A stretch of 64,000 bases of DNA from Candidatus Saccharibacteria bacterium UBA3218. Its GTDB lineage: Bacteria > Patescibacteriota > Saccharimonadia > Saccharimonadales > Saccharimonadaceae. A model generated the notes under the pieces. It worked only from the letters and a program-made list of their open reading frames with translations, did no database searches and was not told the DNA's origin. Within the stretch, counting starts at the first letter, position 1. Each line of letters begins with the position of its first letter. Below, piece after piece: positions 47,147-55,394 of this stretch. The DNA is taken from contig DEWE01000009.1 of assembly GCA_002363125.1 (NCBI GenBank), positions 4,382 through 68,381 of the forward strand. Direction: 5' to 3'. The translations under genes and the position numbers were made by a program.

Positions 47147-48874
47147 ATGTCAAAAAAACTGCGAGAAAAATTTGGCAAATCGCACAAGCTAAAAGTCAGA
47201 AAAATTAAAGTCAGATATTTAATGTTGGTTATGGTTCTGGCCGGAATGATGATTCCGAAAGTCCCGGCACAGGCCGAAAGTTGTCCAGACGTACGTATAG
47301 TTTTTGCGCGTGGCTCTGGCGGAGAGCATTATAATACCAACGATTATCTAGAATTTAAAAATACGATTGAAAATAAACTTGCGACTATTGATTTAAGCTA
47401 TGAGTTCATCGACCTGGATTATCCAGCAGTCGGGGTAGGTTTAGATAATCTTGACGTTACAATTGGTGCATTCTTTGGATCGGGCGATGCATATGAGTTT
47501 GGCGAAAGCGTAGATACCGGCGTAAAAAATCTTACCAGAATAATAAACAATGATTCTTGCAAAAATACTAAGTACGTACTCGGTGGATATTCGCAAGGCG
47601 CTATGGTGGTGTCAAAATCTTTGGGGAGTTTGAATGCAGATAAAATCATCTACGCAGCAACTTTTGGTGACCCAAAAATTTATCTACCCGAAGGGAGAGG
47701 AATAATGCCGGCGGCCTGTAGAGGAGAAAATTTATCCGACTATCGCATGTATGTACCAGATTGCCAAGCATATAAAGGCTTACTTGGTGCATATGAGCCA
47801 TACGAGCCGGAATCACTAATCGGCAAGGTCGGTACTTGGTGTAATAAAAAAGATATATTCTGTAGTTCGCATATTAGCGTAAGTGATCATGTTGCCTATG
47901 CTTCTGATGCCTTATATGAGGATGCCTCTAGGGTGATATTCGATAAAATCACGAAACAGTTTGGTATTGAGAATCACATATCGTCACCACACGATACGGC
48001 GATTTTGATTGATTCGACCGGTTCGATGCATAGCATGATAAATAAATACAAAGAAGAAGCTTTTAGACTAGCAAAAGAAACCCTGGATGCTGGTGGACGG
48101 GTGGCCCTGTATGATTATCGTGACCTAAGCGATCCTTACACGCCAGTAGAACATTGTAATTTTGAAACATGTACATTGGAAATTTTTCAAAGCGAGTTGG
48201 ATGAAATTAATGTTGATGGCGGCGGAGACACACCGGAATCTTTGCTCTCAGCTTCTTTTTATGTAATGGGTAGTTTGAATTGGAAATACGGCTCGACAAA
48301 ATCCTTGGTCGTATTAACGGACGCGAATTTTCTTTCACCAGATCGTGATGGTATGACTTTTGATGAAGTAGTGAGGCTTAGTAAGGTAATAGACCCAGTA
48401 AATTTCTACATAATTACTAATAATAAATACGGTGATAGCTACGCTGAACTGGCAGAACAAACTGGAGGCATGGTTGTAACAAACTTAAATGAATTAAATC
48501 TATTGACTGATTATATTATCGAACGCTACGATAGTTTGCCGAGAGTTGAAGAATCTGATTCAGTAGACTTACCCTACCTAGAAATTGAAAAGATTGAGCG
48601 CATAAGTAATACTGATGTGCGTGTGAAATTTAATACTGATGGAACTAAGACTTTAGTTTTACTAAATGGCGTTTTACTTGGAGTAACTGACGAAAAGGAA
48701 ATTACAATCAGCGGTCTAAATAGTGAGTTAGAAAATGATTTGATGTTGGCACCACTAAATGAAACCCATCATGGTGATGGCGTAAATCTCAATCTAGATA
48801 GTTATGGGTATATTGAAGTATCCAACGGAGTTGTTTCTATGCCAAAAGCGCCAAACACCGGGAAACTTAATTAG
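47147..48874 (+). CDS. Secreted cutinase-family esterase fused to a von Willebrand A domain
   Basis: A 575-aa protein with a basic N-terminus and signal peptide (LMLVMVLAGMMIPKVPAQAES near residues 25-45). Residues about 46-265 form a cutinase domain: CPDVRIVFARGSGGE, nucleophile GGYSQGAMVV near 145, FGDPKIYLP near 170, acid Asp and His in ISVSDHVAYASD near 243. Residues about 280-460 form a vWA domain with MIDAS DSTGS near 288, Thr in GGGDTPES and LTDANF. A beta-sandwich-like tail follows (about 480-575). Cutinase-like esterases attack ester lipids and are common in Actinobacteria. No C-terminal anchor, so it is probably released or held by its vWA domain. Confidence 0.82.
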   Translation: MSKKLREKFGKSHKLKVRKIKVRYLMLVMVLAGMMIPKVPAQAESCPDVRIVFARGSGGEHYNTNDYLEFKNTIENKLATIDLSYEFIDLDYPAVGVGLDNLDVTIGAFFGSGDAYEFGESVDTGVKNLTRIINNDSCKNTKYVLGGYSQGAMVVSKSLGSLNADKIIYAATFGDPKIYLPEGRGIMPAACRGENLSDYRMYVPDCQAYKGLLGAYEPYEPESLIGKVGTWCNKKDIFCSSHISVSDHVAYASDALYEDASRVIFDKITKQFGIENHISSPHDTAILIDSTGSMHSMINKYKEEAFRLAKETLDAGGRVALYDYRDLSDPYTPVEHCNFETCTLEIFQSELDEINVDGGGDTPESLLSASFYVMGSLNWKYGSTKSLVVLTDANFLSPDRDGMTFDEVVRLSKVIDPVNFYIITNNKYGDSYAELAEQTGGMVVTNLNELNLLTDYIIERYDSLPRVEESDSVDLPYLEIEKIERISNTDVRVKFNTDGTKTLVLLNGVLLGVTDEKEITISGLNSELENDLMLAPLNETHHGDGVNLNLDSYGYIEVSNGVVSMPKAPNTGKLN

Positions 48875-49070
48875 AACTAAGGTGATAATGGTCACCATAC
48901 TCACATTTATAAACAGTTAGCGGGTTAGAGTTGTGGTCATATTCTGCAACTCTAGCCGCCAACTCTGCTTCTTCGCGTGTTTTATAAATAATTTTGTGAT
49001 TATCGCCAACCCAACAACGCTCTGGTTCGTATATTTTAGCTTGTTTTAGGTGTTTATGTCTATTAGCCAT
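48867..49070 (-). CDS. Small basic protein of unknown function
   Basis: A 67-aa protein with Cys and His pairs (RCWVGDNHKIIYKTREEAEL and YKCEYGDHYHL) that might bind one metal. The extended -10 TGCTATAAT on the minus strand (-10 at 49079-49084) ends 8 nt before the ATG, which supports a real leaderless gene. Its last 8 bp overlap the convergent cutinase gene. I do not recognise the family. Confidence 0.6.
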   Translation of the reverse strand: MANRHKHLKQAKIYEPERCWVGDNHKIIYKTREEAELAARVAEYDHNSNPLTVYKCEYGDHYHLSSN

Positions 49071-49158
49071 GTCTTTTCATTATAGCATAAACTTATTAAA
49101 AAGTCAATATATACAGTGGTGGTTGTTTTTATGCTAATTTTATGTTATAATTTCTCTT

Positions 49159-51045
49159 ATGACTTTAGATAAAAACAAAATTAGAAATGTCGCGATCATT
49201 GCTCACGTAGACCATGGCAAAACCACGTTAGTCGATGGCCTTTTAAAGCAGTCTCATACTTTTCGCGATAACCAAGCTGAGATGCAGCAAACCTTGATTA
49301 TGGATTCTATGGACCAAGAACACGAACGTGGTATTACTATTACGGCTAAGCAAACCTGCGTATATTATGATGGTTATAAAATAAACATCATTGATACGCC
49401 TGGCCACGCAGATTTTTCTGGTGAAGTAGAGCGAACCTTAAATATGGCTGATGGCGTGTTCCTTATTGTAGATGCGCAAGAAGGACCGATGCCGCAAACA
49501 AAGTTCGTTTTACAGAAGGCTCTGGAATTAAATTTAAAGCCCGTGGTTATTATTAATAAAATTGATAAACCAGCAGCAAGAATTGATGAAGTAAAAGACG
49601 AGATCGAAAGTTTATTTTTGGAACTTGCAACCGACGAATCGCAATTGTTTTATCCAATTTATTATGCAATTGCACGCGAAGGTCGTGCAGGTAAGACTAC
49701 TGAGCTAGACGACGATCTACATGTGATTTTCGAGTCAATCATTAATGACATACCGGCACCAGATGTAGATTCAGATAATAATTCGGCTCAACTTCTTGTA
49801 GCAGCATTAGCGGCAGATAATTATCTTGGTAAATATTGTATTGGTAAGATTTTCCGTGGAAAACTTAAAAAAGGCCAAACTGTAAAAATCTTGCAGAAAA
49901 TCTTTAATTCATCATTTGAGGACCGTAAGCTTGGGCGAGCGCCTTCGAGCGTGTCCGAAAATGATGAATTAAGGATTATAAATAGTAAGATTGACCAGAT
50001 TTTTTCTTACAAGGGTCTTGCAAAAGAAGAAGTACCCGAAGCTACTGCTGGCGATATTGTTGCTATTACTGGCATCTCCGAAGCGAATATTGGGGATACG
50101 ATTGCTACTGGCGACAACCCAGAAGCTTTGCCTACAATCGAACTCGAAGCGCCGACACTGTCGATCTATATTGGCCCAAACACCTCACCATTAAAAGGGC
50201 GTGAAGGCGAATTTACGACTTCACGACAAATTGCGGAAAGATTAGAAAAGGAACTAGAAACTAATATTGCCTTAAAAATTCAACCGGATGGTTTGGGCTA
50301 TAAAGTTTCTGGACGCGGAGAATTACATTTGTCAGTACTAATAGAAACTATGCGCCGTGAAGGTTATGAGCTCGAAGCGGGGCGTCCAGAAGTAGTTTAT
50401 AAGGAAATTAATGGCGTAAAGTGTGAGCCAATGGAAGACCTCACTATAGAAGTATCGCCAGAATTTGTCGGCGCTGTTTCGCAAGAACTTGGCATACGAA
50501 AAGCAGAATTAATTTCGCAAGAAATCACAACTACAGGGTCAACACGTTTCGTGTATAAAATTTCTACAGCGGCCTTGATAGGTCTCAGAAACAATCTACT
50601 TACCGAAACCAAAGGTACCGTAATAATGTCTAGTATTCCAAGTGGTTATAAACCAGCTGATTCTAAATATAAACCAGAGCGAAATGGTGCTTTGGTGTCG
50701 TTTGAAACTGGTGTTTCGACCGCCTATGCTTTGGATGCAGCGCAAGCTCGTGGAACATTATATATCCCACCACAAGTTCCAGTGTATCAAGGTATGATCG
50801 TGGGATTATCTAATAAAAAGGATGATTTAGATATCAATGTTTGTCGTGAAAAACAATTAACCAACATGCGTACCCATGCGTCTGATGGAGCAATTCAATT
50901 AACACCATATACCCAATTATCACTAGAGCAATGTTTAGATTTCTTGCTAGACGATGAGCTTTTGGAAGTCACGCCAAAATCCTTGCGCCTTCGCAAACGA
51001 CAGCTCGATCCAATTAAGCGAAAGAGGGAAAATCGTGCTAATTGA
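49159..51045 (+). CDS. typA: Translational GTPase TypA/BipA with an in-frame insertion
   Basis: A 628-aa protein. GTPase: AHVDHGKTTLVDGLLKQS near residue 14, ERGITITAKQT, DTPGHADFSGEVERTL near 77, NKIDKPAARIDEV near 132. Domains II-V follow with SGRGELHLSVLIETMRREGYEL near 390 and the C-terminal KYKPERNGALVSFETG... SDGAIQLTPYTQLSLEQCLDFL. Residues about 248-272 hold element IPE-H, between KILQK and SKIDQIFSYKG in domain II. TypA binds ribosomes under stress. TATAAT 49146-49151 ends 7 nt before the ATG. The tatD GTG overlaps its last codons. Confidence 0.95.
   Translation: MTLDKNKIRNVAIIAHVDHGKTTLVDGLLKQSHTFRDNQAEMQQTLIMDSMDQEHERGITITAKQTCVYYDGYKINIIDTPGHADFSGEVERTLNMADGVFLIVDAQEGPMPQTKFVLQKALELNLKPVVIINKIDKPAARIDEVKDEIESLFLELATDESQLFYPIYYAIAREGRAGKTTELDDDLHVIFESIINDIPAPDVDSDNNSAQLLVAALAADNYLGKYCIGKIFRGKLKKGQTVKILQKIFNSSFEDRKLGRAPSSVSENDELRIINSKIDQIFSYKGLAKEEVPEATAGDIVAITGISEANIGDTIATGDNPEALPTIELEAPTLSIYIGPNTSPLKGREGEFTTSRQIAERLEKELETNIALKIQPDGLGYKVSGRGELHLSVLIETMRREGYELEAGRPEVVYKEINGVKCEPMEDLTIEVSPEFVGAVSQELGIRKAELISQEITTTGSTRFVYKISTAALIGLRNNLLTETKGTVIMSSIPSGYKPADSKYKPERNGALVSFETGVSTAYALDAAQARGTLYIPPQVPVYQGMIVGLSNKKDDLDINVCREKQLTNMRTHASDGAIQLTPYTQLSLEQCLDFLLDDELLEVTPKSLRLRKRQLDPIKRKRENRAN
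49902..49974 (+). repeat. IPE-H: palindromic element in frame inside typA
   Basis: Arms CTTTAATTCATCATTT (49902-49917) and AAATGATGAATTAAGG (49959-49974) pair over 16 bp with one wobble. The 41-nt core contains GTAAGCTTGGGCGAGCGCC, close to GTAAGACTCGGGCTAGCGCC in the mnmA element IPE-D, so these two belong to one subfamily. Inside, GGAC (49920-49923) pairs with GTCC (49953-49956). The insertion is a multiple of three when counted from 49903 (72 nt). Confidence 0.82.
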
Positions 51046-51808
51046 CACGCATTGTCATCTACATGATCGGGAGTTCTTTTCAGAAGAACAAGCCGAAGAA
51101 ATGCTTAGACGTGCGCACGAAAAAGGCGTAGAAAAAATTATTTGTATTGGTACAAGCCATGAAGACTCCATGGCGGCGGCGGAGTTTGCGTCAAAACATA
51201 AAAATGTTTACTGGACGTATGGCATACATCCGGAGCTGGCAACCGATAAACTTTGTTTTGAGTCGCTCCGAAATACCCAGAATCGAAGTTCATTGGTTGC
51301 CATTGGCGAAGTAGGTCTAGATTATCATTACGATGGTTATGATCGTGAAGCGCAAATTCGATTGTTTGAAGAGATGCTGCAGCTAGCTACCGATAATAAT
51401 CTACCATTATCTTTTCATGTGCGCGAGGCATTTGATGATTTCTTCCCAGTAGTAACGAATTTTCCAAAAATTCGTGGCGTGGTACATAGCTTTTCGGATA
51501 GCAAAAAGAAATTAAAACGAATTCTAAGTGAGACAGATTTTTATGTCGGCGTAAACGGACTTGCCACTTATTCGACTTTACCACTACCGCCACTAGATAG
51601 AATCGTCTTAGAAACTGACGCCCCTTTCTTGACTCCAGAGCCATTTCGTGGTATAATTAACGAACCGGCCTATGTTTCGGCTGTAGCGAAGTGGCTAAGC
51701 GAAAAACTCGGTCTAGACTATCAAATTATAGAGAGGGAGACAACGAAAAATGCAGAACAAATCTTCGACATTCATAATCCCATCCTTTGCAAAACGCGAA
51801 GTCTATAA
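51035..51808 (+). CDS. TatD family metal-dependent hydrolase
   Basis: A 257-aa protein starting at GTG 51035 (protein begins with LIDTHCHLHD after the start residue), with GAGGGA 6 nt before it. Metal ligands: HCHLHD at about 5-10, Glu in AIGEVGLDYHYDGY near 89, His in LSFHVREAF near 127, His in VVHSFSDSKK near 148, and Asp in LETDAPFLTPEPF near 190. TatD proteins are 3' to 5' nucleases used in DNA repair or RNA turnover. The loop FESLRNTQNRSS (about residues 72-83) contains 15 nt identical to an IPE core end. Confidence 0.9.
   Translation: MLIDTHCHLHDREFFSEEQAEEMLRRAHEKGVEKIICIGTSHEDSMAAAEFASKHKNVYWTYGIHPELATDKLCFESLRNTQNRSSLVAIGEVGLDYHYDGYDREAQIRLFEEMLQLATDNNLPLSFHVREAFDDFFPVVTNFPKIRGVVHSFSDSKKKLKRILSETDFYVGVNGLATYSTLPLPPLDRIVLETDAPFLTPEPFRGIINEPAYVSAVAKWLSEKLGLDYQIIERETTKNAEQIFDIHNPILCKTRSL
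51264..51278 (+). repeat. Possible scar of a palindromic element in tatD
   Basis: CGCTCCGAAATACCC here is identical to 58162-58176, the last part of the IPE-C core in iscS, and sits in the same position relative to a following GAaTCGAAGTT-like arm. Weak inverse similarity to the left (AACTTTG... ) suggests a deleted copy. Chance identity of 15 nt cannot be excluded. Confidence 0.4.
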
Positions 51809-51899
51809 TTTTGATACTACCAAAGAAACTTTGGAAATCTACGAAGAGCTCAATGCTATAGCGGAGGAGATTGAAAAATGTCGATCAAGAAATTTTTAA
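51750..51899 (+). CDS. Overlapping 49-aa protein between tatD and the next gene
   Basis: ATG 51750 to TAA 51897-51899 in a different frame from both neighbours, overlapping tatD by 59 bp and the next gene by 22 bp. GAGGGAG lies about 12 nt upstream. The translation is protein-like, with a C-terminal acidic helix (DTTKETLEIYEELNAIAEEI). It fills the gap 51809-51877, which otherwise would be empty in a very compact operon. Function unknown. Confidence 0.5.
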   Translation: MQNKSSTFIIPSFAKREVYNFDTTKETLEIYEELNAIAEEIEKCRSRNF

Positions 51900-52243
51900 G
51901 GAATCCTTTTTCTGTAGAACAAACTTATAGAAATAAGTTGAGTTTAGATGATTTAATAAACGCCGAGTCGGAACTCGGCAGAACTCTTTTTGGCCCAATA
52001 CCAGTTGGACATCAGAGAGAATTTTTCGAGTCTAAGAAAAATGTTTGGATTTGGCACGAAAGCTGGACCGACCAATTTGGTCAATTACAAGGTATGACCA
52101 TAAGGTATGAGGTTCGTCCAACTGGAGTTTTTAAAAAATCCGTAGGTGGAAAATATAAAAAGATCGAAGGGAAAGAATTAAATAATTTCCGTCAAGCGGC
52201 GCACGAATATCTAAATCTTGTCAAGACAAAGCTTTATTGCTAA
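51878..52243 (+). CDS. Small conserved-looking protein of unknown function
   Basis: A 121-aa soluble protein: basic N-terminus MSIKKFLRNPF, then helices and strands (ESELGRTLFGPIPVGHQREFFESKKNVWIWHESWTDQFG, MTIRYEVRPTGVFKKSVGGKYKKIEG). GGAGGAG is 9 nt before the ATG. The Trp-rich middle is distinctive, but I cannot name a family. Part of the typA-tatD operon. Confidence 0.6.
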   Translation: MSIKKFLRNPFSVEQTYRNKLSLDDLINAESELGRTLFGPIPVGHQREFFESKKNVWIWHESWTDQFGQLQGMTIRYEVRPTGVFKKSVGGKYKKIEGKELNNFRQAAHEYLNLVKTKLYC

Positions 52244-52252
52244 AATGTGCTT

Positions 52253-52666
52253 ATGAATAAAAAGCGCATTTTCTCAATTATAATATTTGTTATCGGAATC
52301 CTCACACTCATTGCTGGTGTGGTATTTTTAATAATTAAGTTGGTTTCAGGCCCAGCTGTAAATGATGGAAATTATTTGGTGTCGATCGGAAAATGGCAAG
52401 AGGAAGACGCGTCTGGCGTAATATGGAATTTTTCTGAAATTGGTAAAGGTACACTAACCACAAATAATCATCTAAATGATTATGAATTTCAGTGGTCTAT
52501 AGAGGATGGTAAACTCAAGATTGAAACTGATTGGCTGTATACGATAAATGATGAATTCGAATATACTCTAAATCAGAGTGACAATGTATTAGTTATTCAA
52601 AAAGACACTGAAGAAATTAAATTCATTCCAGTTAGCGAAGAAAACGAAGTTGACCCTACTAATTAA
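52253..52666 (+). CDS. Single-pass membrane protein with a lipocalin-like small beta domain
   Basis: A 137-aa protein starting at ATG 52253: MNKKRIFSIIIFVIGILTLI anchor (about residues 5-30), then an external beta-rich domain (NYLVSIGKWQEEDASGVIWNFSEIGKGTLTTNNH, then YEFQWSIEDGKLKIETDWLY), similar in style to lipocalin-like lipoprotein domains that read substitutes for a signal. A TAAAAT box lies 6 nt before the ATG. Convergent with the DUF1846 gene, overlapping by 8 bp. Confidence 0.6.
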   Translation: MNKKRIFSIIIFVIGILTLIAGVVFLIIKLVSGPAVNDGNYLVSIGKWQEEDASGVIWNFSEIGKGTLTTNNHLNDYEFQWSIEDGKLKIETDWLYTINDEFEYTLNQSDNVLVIQKDTEEIKFIPVSEENEVDPTN

Positions 52667-54122
52667 TATCAATTTCTGTGCCACAGGTGGCGTTAATACC
52701 GAGATTTGATAACACTATCATCTCGTCGTCTGGTATCATGTGGGTGGCGTGAAACTCAGCACCGCTAAGCTTACTTAAATTATCCAATGCTTTTTTGACT
52801 ACTGGATTGGTAGTTGAACAGATAGAAAGCGCAATTAGGACTTCGCCAAATTTAAGATAACTCTCTTTAAAGTTTGAGGTCTTATTTTTGATTTCCAGGA
52901 TTGGCTCAAGTACGGCAGGAGAAATTAAATCTATGTCGTCTGGGATTTTGGAAATAGTTTTGATAGCATTAATCATCGTACTAGAAATTGGCGACAAATA
53001 ACCAGTTTTACGACCAACAACATATTTCTTGCCAACTTTAATACAGGCACTTGGAAGATTGCCAGATTTTTCACGCTTTTTGGTGGCTTCTTCTGCTACG
53101 ATACGATCTTTTTCGGATATATCTAATTCATTCATGAGCAACTTAATGCGCTCTGGTACCACTTCGTCGACTGCACCTTTTTTGAAATCGACTAGGGCGC
53201 GGTAGTAGCGGCGGACGATTTCGTCTTTGGCGGCACGTTGCACGGCTTTATCGTCGGTAATGCATTTTCCGATGACGTTGACACCCATATCGGTTGGCGA
53301 GAAATATACACTTTCGCCGTTAATGCGTGTTAAAATTTCTTTAAGCACAGGGAAAGTCTCAAGATCGCGATTGTAATTTACAGCTGGAACTCCATATTTT
53401 TCTAGGTGGAAGTAGTCGATCATATTTATATCGCCAAGATCGGCAGTGGCGGCTTCGTAGGCAATATTGACTGGGTGCTTTAGTGGCAAATCCCAAACCG
53501 GGAAAGTTTCAAACTTGGCATAACCTACTTTTTTGCCACGTTTTGATTCGTGATAAAGTTGCGAAAGTGCCGTAGCGAGCTTACCGGAACATGGCCCTGG
53601 AGCCGAAACAACTACGAGTGGCTTAGTAGTCTCGATATACGGGTTTGCACCATAGCCTTCTTCGGAAACAATAGTGTCAACGTCTGTAGGATAACCCTTG
53701 GTAAAAGTATGGAAGTATGGTTTTACGTGATAATCTTCCAGTTTTCTGGCAAAATCTTGAGCTTTTTTCTGGCCTTCGAAGAGTGTAATAACTACCGAAC
53801 TCACAGTAATACCTTTTGAGCGCAAAAATTCAATCAAACGCAAAACTTCGGTTTCATAAGAAATCATGTGGTCGGCGCGGATTTTGGATTTTTCGATCGC
53901 GTTAGCATTGATACACAAAATAACCTCAGCGTCGTCTTTAAATTCTTGAAGGAGACGAATCTTGAGGTCTGGGAGGAATCCGGGGAGGGTTCTAGCCGCA
54001 TGCTGATCATCTATCAGCTTACCGCCAAACTCTAGGTAGAGTTTATCGAACATTTTAATACGTTCTTTGATTTTCTTTTTCTGGATTTTTAAGTATTTTT
54101 CAGCATCAAAACACTTTTTCAC
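52659..54122 (-). CDS. DUF1846 family protein
   Basis: A 487-aa protein. Family blocks: FDKLYLEFGGKLIDDQHAARTLPGFLPDLK near residue 25, DAEVILCINANAIEKSKIRADHMISYE, VVSAPGPCSGKLATALSQLYHE near 170, KVGYAKFETFPVWDLPLKHPVNIAYEAATADLGD, and YFSPTDMGVNVIGKCI near 280. It has a P-loop-like GPCSGK motif. The structure of a streptococcal homologue is known but not the reaction. Cytosolic, one-gene unit. Confidence 0.88.
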   Translation of the reverse strand: MKKCFDAEKYLKIQKKKIKERIKMFDKLYLEFGGKLIDDQHAARTLPGFLPDLKIRLLQEFKDDAEVILCINANAIEKSKIRADHMISYETEVLRLIEFLRSKGITVSSVVITLFEGQKKAQDFARKLEDYHVKPYFHTFTKGYPTDVDTIVSEEGYGANPYIETTKPLVVVSAPGPCSGKLATALSQLYHESKRGKKVGYAKFETFPVWDLPLKHPVNIAYEAATADLGDINMIDYFHLEKYGVPAVNYNRDLETFPVLKEILTRINGESVYFSPTDMGVNVIGKCITDDKAVQRAAKDEIVRRYYRALVDFKKGAVDEVVPERIKLLMNELDISEKDRIVAEEATKKREKSGNLPSACIKVGKKYVVGRKTGYLSPISSTMINAIKTISKIPDDIDLISPAVLEPILEIKNKTSNFKESYLKFGEVLIALSICSTTNPVVKKALDNLSKLSGAEFHATHMIPDDEMIVLSNLGINATCGTEIDIN

Positions 54123-54213
54123 CGAGACCTCCTTATTATTCTTTTATTTTACCACAAAATAATATATGGTAAAATTAAAGACATAAGCTCTATGTAATTT
54201 AGAAAGGATTTTT

Positions 54214-55341
54214 ATGAACGAAAAACCTGATGACACGTCAAGCCTTATCAATTCGATGCCGAAAGCTACAATCGCTGAGGCGCCGACTCAGGAGAATGAT
54301 AGTATAATAACTCAGACCAAGAAAGAAAAAACGAAATTAAAAATAATAATAGGCGCTATTATAGCAGTATTATTAATTGCCATTGCTGGTATTATAGTCT
54401 TTCTTAATAGAAAGACTAATGATAGCACTAGTGATAATACTGCTGATATTGAATTGCCGTTCAAAAAAATATCTGAGGGCATTAATTCTGAATTGAATGG
54501 GACATATGCTTTCGTTACATATAAAAATACAGATGAGACCCTTACAATTTATGCCTTAAAAATGGGCAATGATTTGGTGAAACTAGCAACTACCGAACAT
54601 AGTGATTGGAAGAATGAAATTAATAACTTATTTTATTTGGACGGAAAAGTGTGGTTTAATGATGGTGAAGACATTATAAATAGTATTGATTTGACTAAAA
54701 AAACCAAAGAGTACGATATAAAAAGATATAGATTCCTAGAGGGATATATCACAGATGATGATTGGTTCTATGTGAAAAATAATAATATATACTATTTTAA
54801 TGATTCAGCTTTAAGAATATGTGATTTACGAACAGAAAAATGCGAAGCTAGATTTTTGGACAAGCTCCAACAAGGCTGGGACTTAGAGTTAGATGGAAAA
54901 ACTATTTATACTACCAATAAAAATGTATATATAGACGATAATATGATCTTCTATCTAGTTGCCTCGGATGGTGAAAGTATTTACAAAATAGACGCCAACG
55001 ATACATATAATTATCATGAGCTTGTAATGCTTAATTATCAAAAGATCGACCAACTACCATCTGATGCCCGCTTGATAGCTTCTGAACAAATTCTCGAAAA
55101 TTCGAAATATAAAATAGATTATAAATATAATGAGGATGAGATACTTATAAACTCTAAAAATGTAAAGGAATTAGAAGGTTTAGTCCCAATAACTTTATTG
55201 CCAGACAATATTCTTATGCTGCAAGATTTTAGCTCCATTTCCAATGAAGCTAAATTTTATGACCTAAATAATAACAAGTTTGTTGAGGATTTGTTTGATT
55301 TTAGAGCGTCTATTGGCGATCGAATTTGGTTCGTATTGTAA
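54214..55341 (+). CDS. Single-pass membrane protein, external beta domain (paralogue 1)
   Basis: A 375-aa protein: cytoplasmic acidic tail of about 40 residues (MNEKPDDTSSLINSMPKATI), basic KKEKTK, TM near residues 45-67, and a long external region with a repeated pattern of YDxxxDxxWFYVKNNNIYYFND-type strands, suggesting a beta-propeller (TolB/DUF5050-like). The start context TTTAGAAAGGATTTTTATG closely resembles that of the next gene. Function unknown. Confidence 0.55.
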   Translation: MNEKPDDTSSLINSMPKATIAEAPTQENDSIITQTKKEKTKLKIIIGAIIAVLLIAIAGIIVFLNRKTNDSTSDNTADIELPFKKISEGINSELNGTYAFVTYKNTDETLTIYALKMGNDLVKLATTEHSDWKNEINNLFYLDGKVWFNDGEDIINSIDLTKKTKEYDIKRYRFLEGYITDDDWFYVKNNNIYYFNDSALRICDLRTEKCEARFLDKLQQGWDLELDGKTIYTTNKNVYIDDNMIFYLVASDGESIYKIDANDTYNYHELVMLNYQKIDQLPSDARLIASEQILENSKYKIDYKYNEDEILINSKNVKELEGLVPITLLPDNILMLQDFSSISNEAKFYDLNNNKFVEDLFDFRASIGDRIWFVL

Positions 55342-55394
55342 AACCACAAGAGCTCTTCAATTTTAGAAGAATCGTGTTATATAGAAAGGATCTT

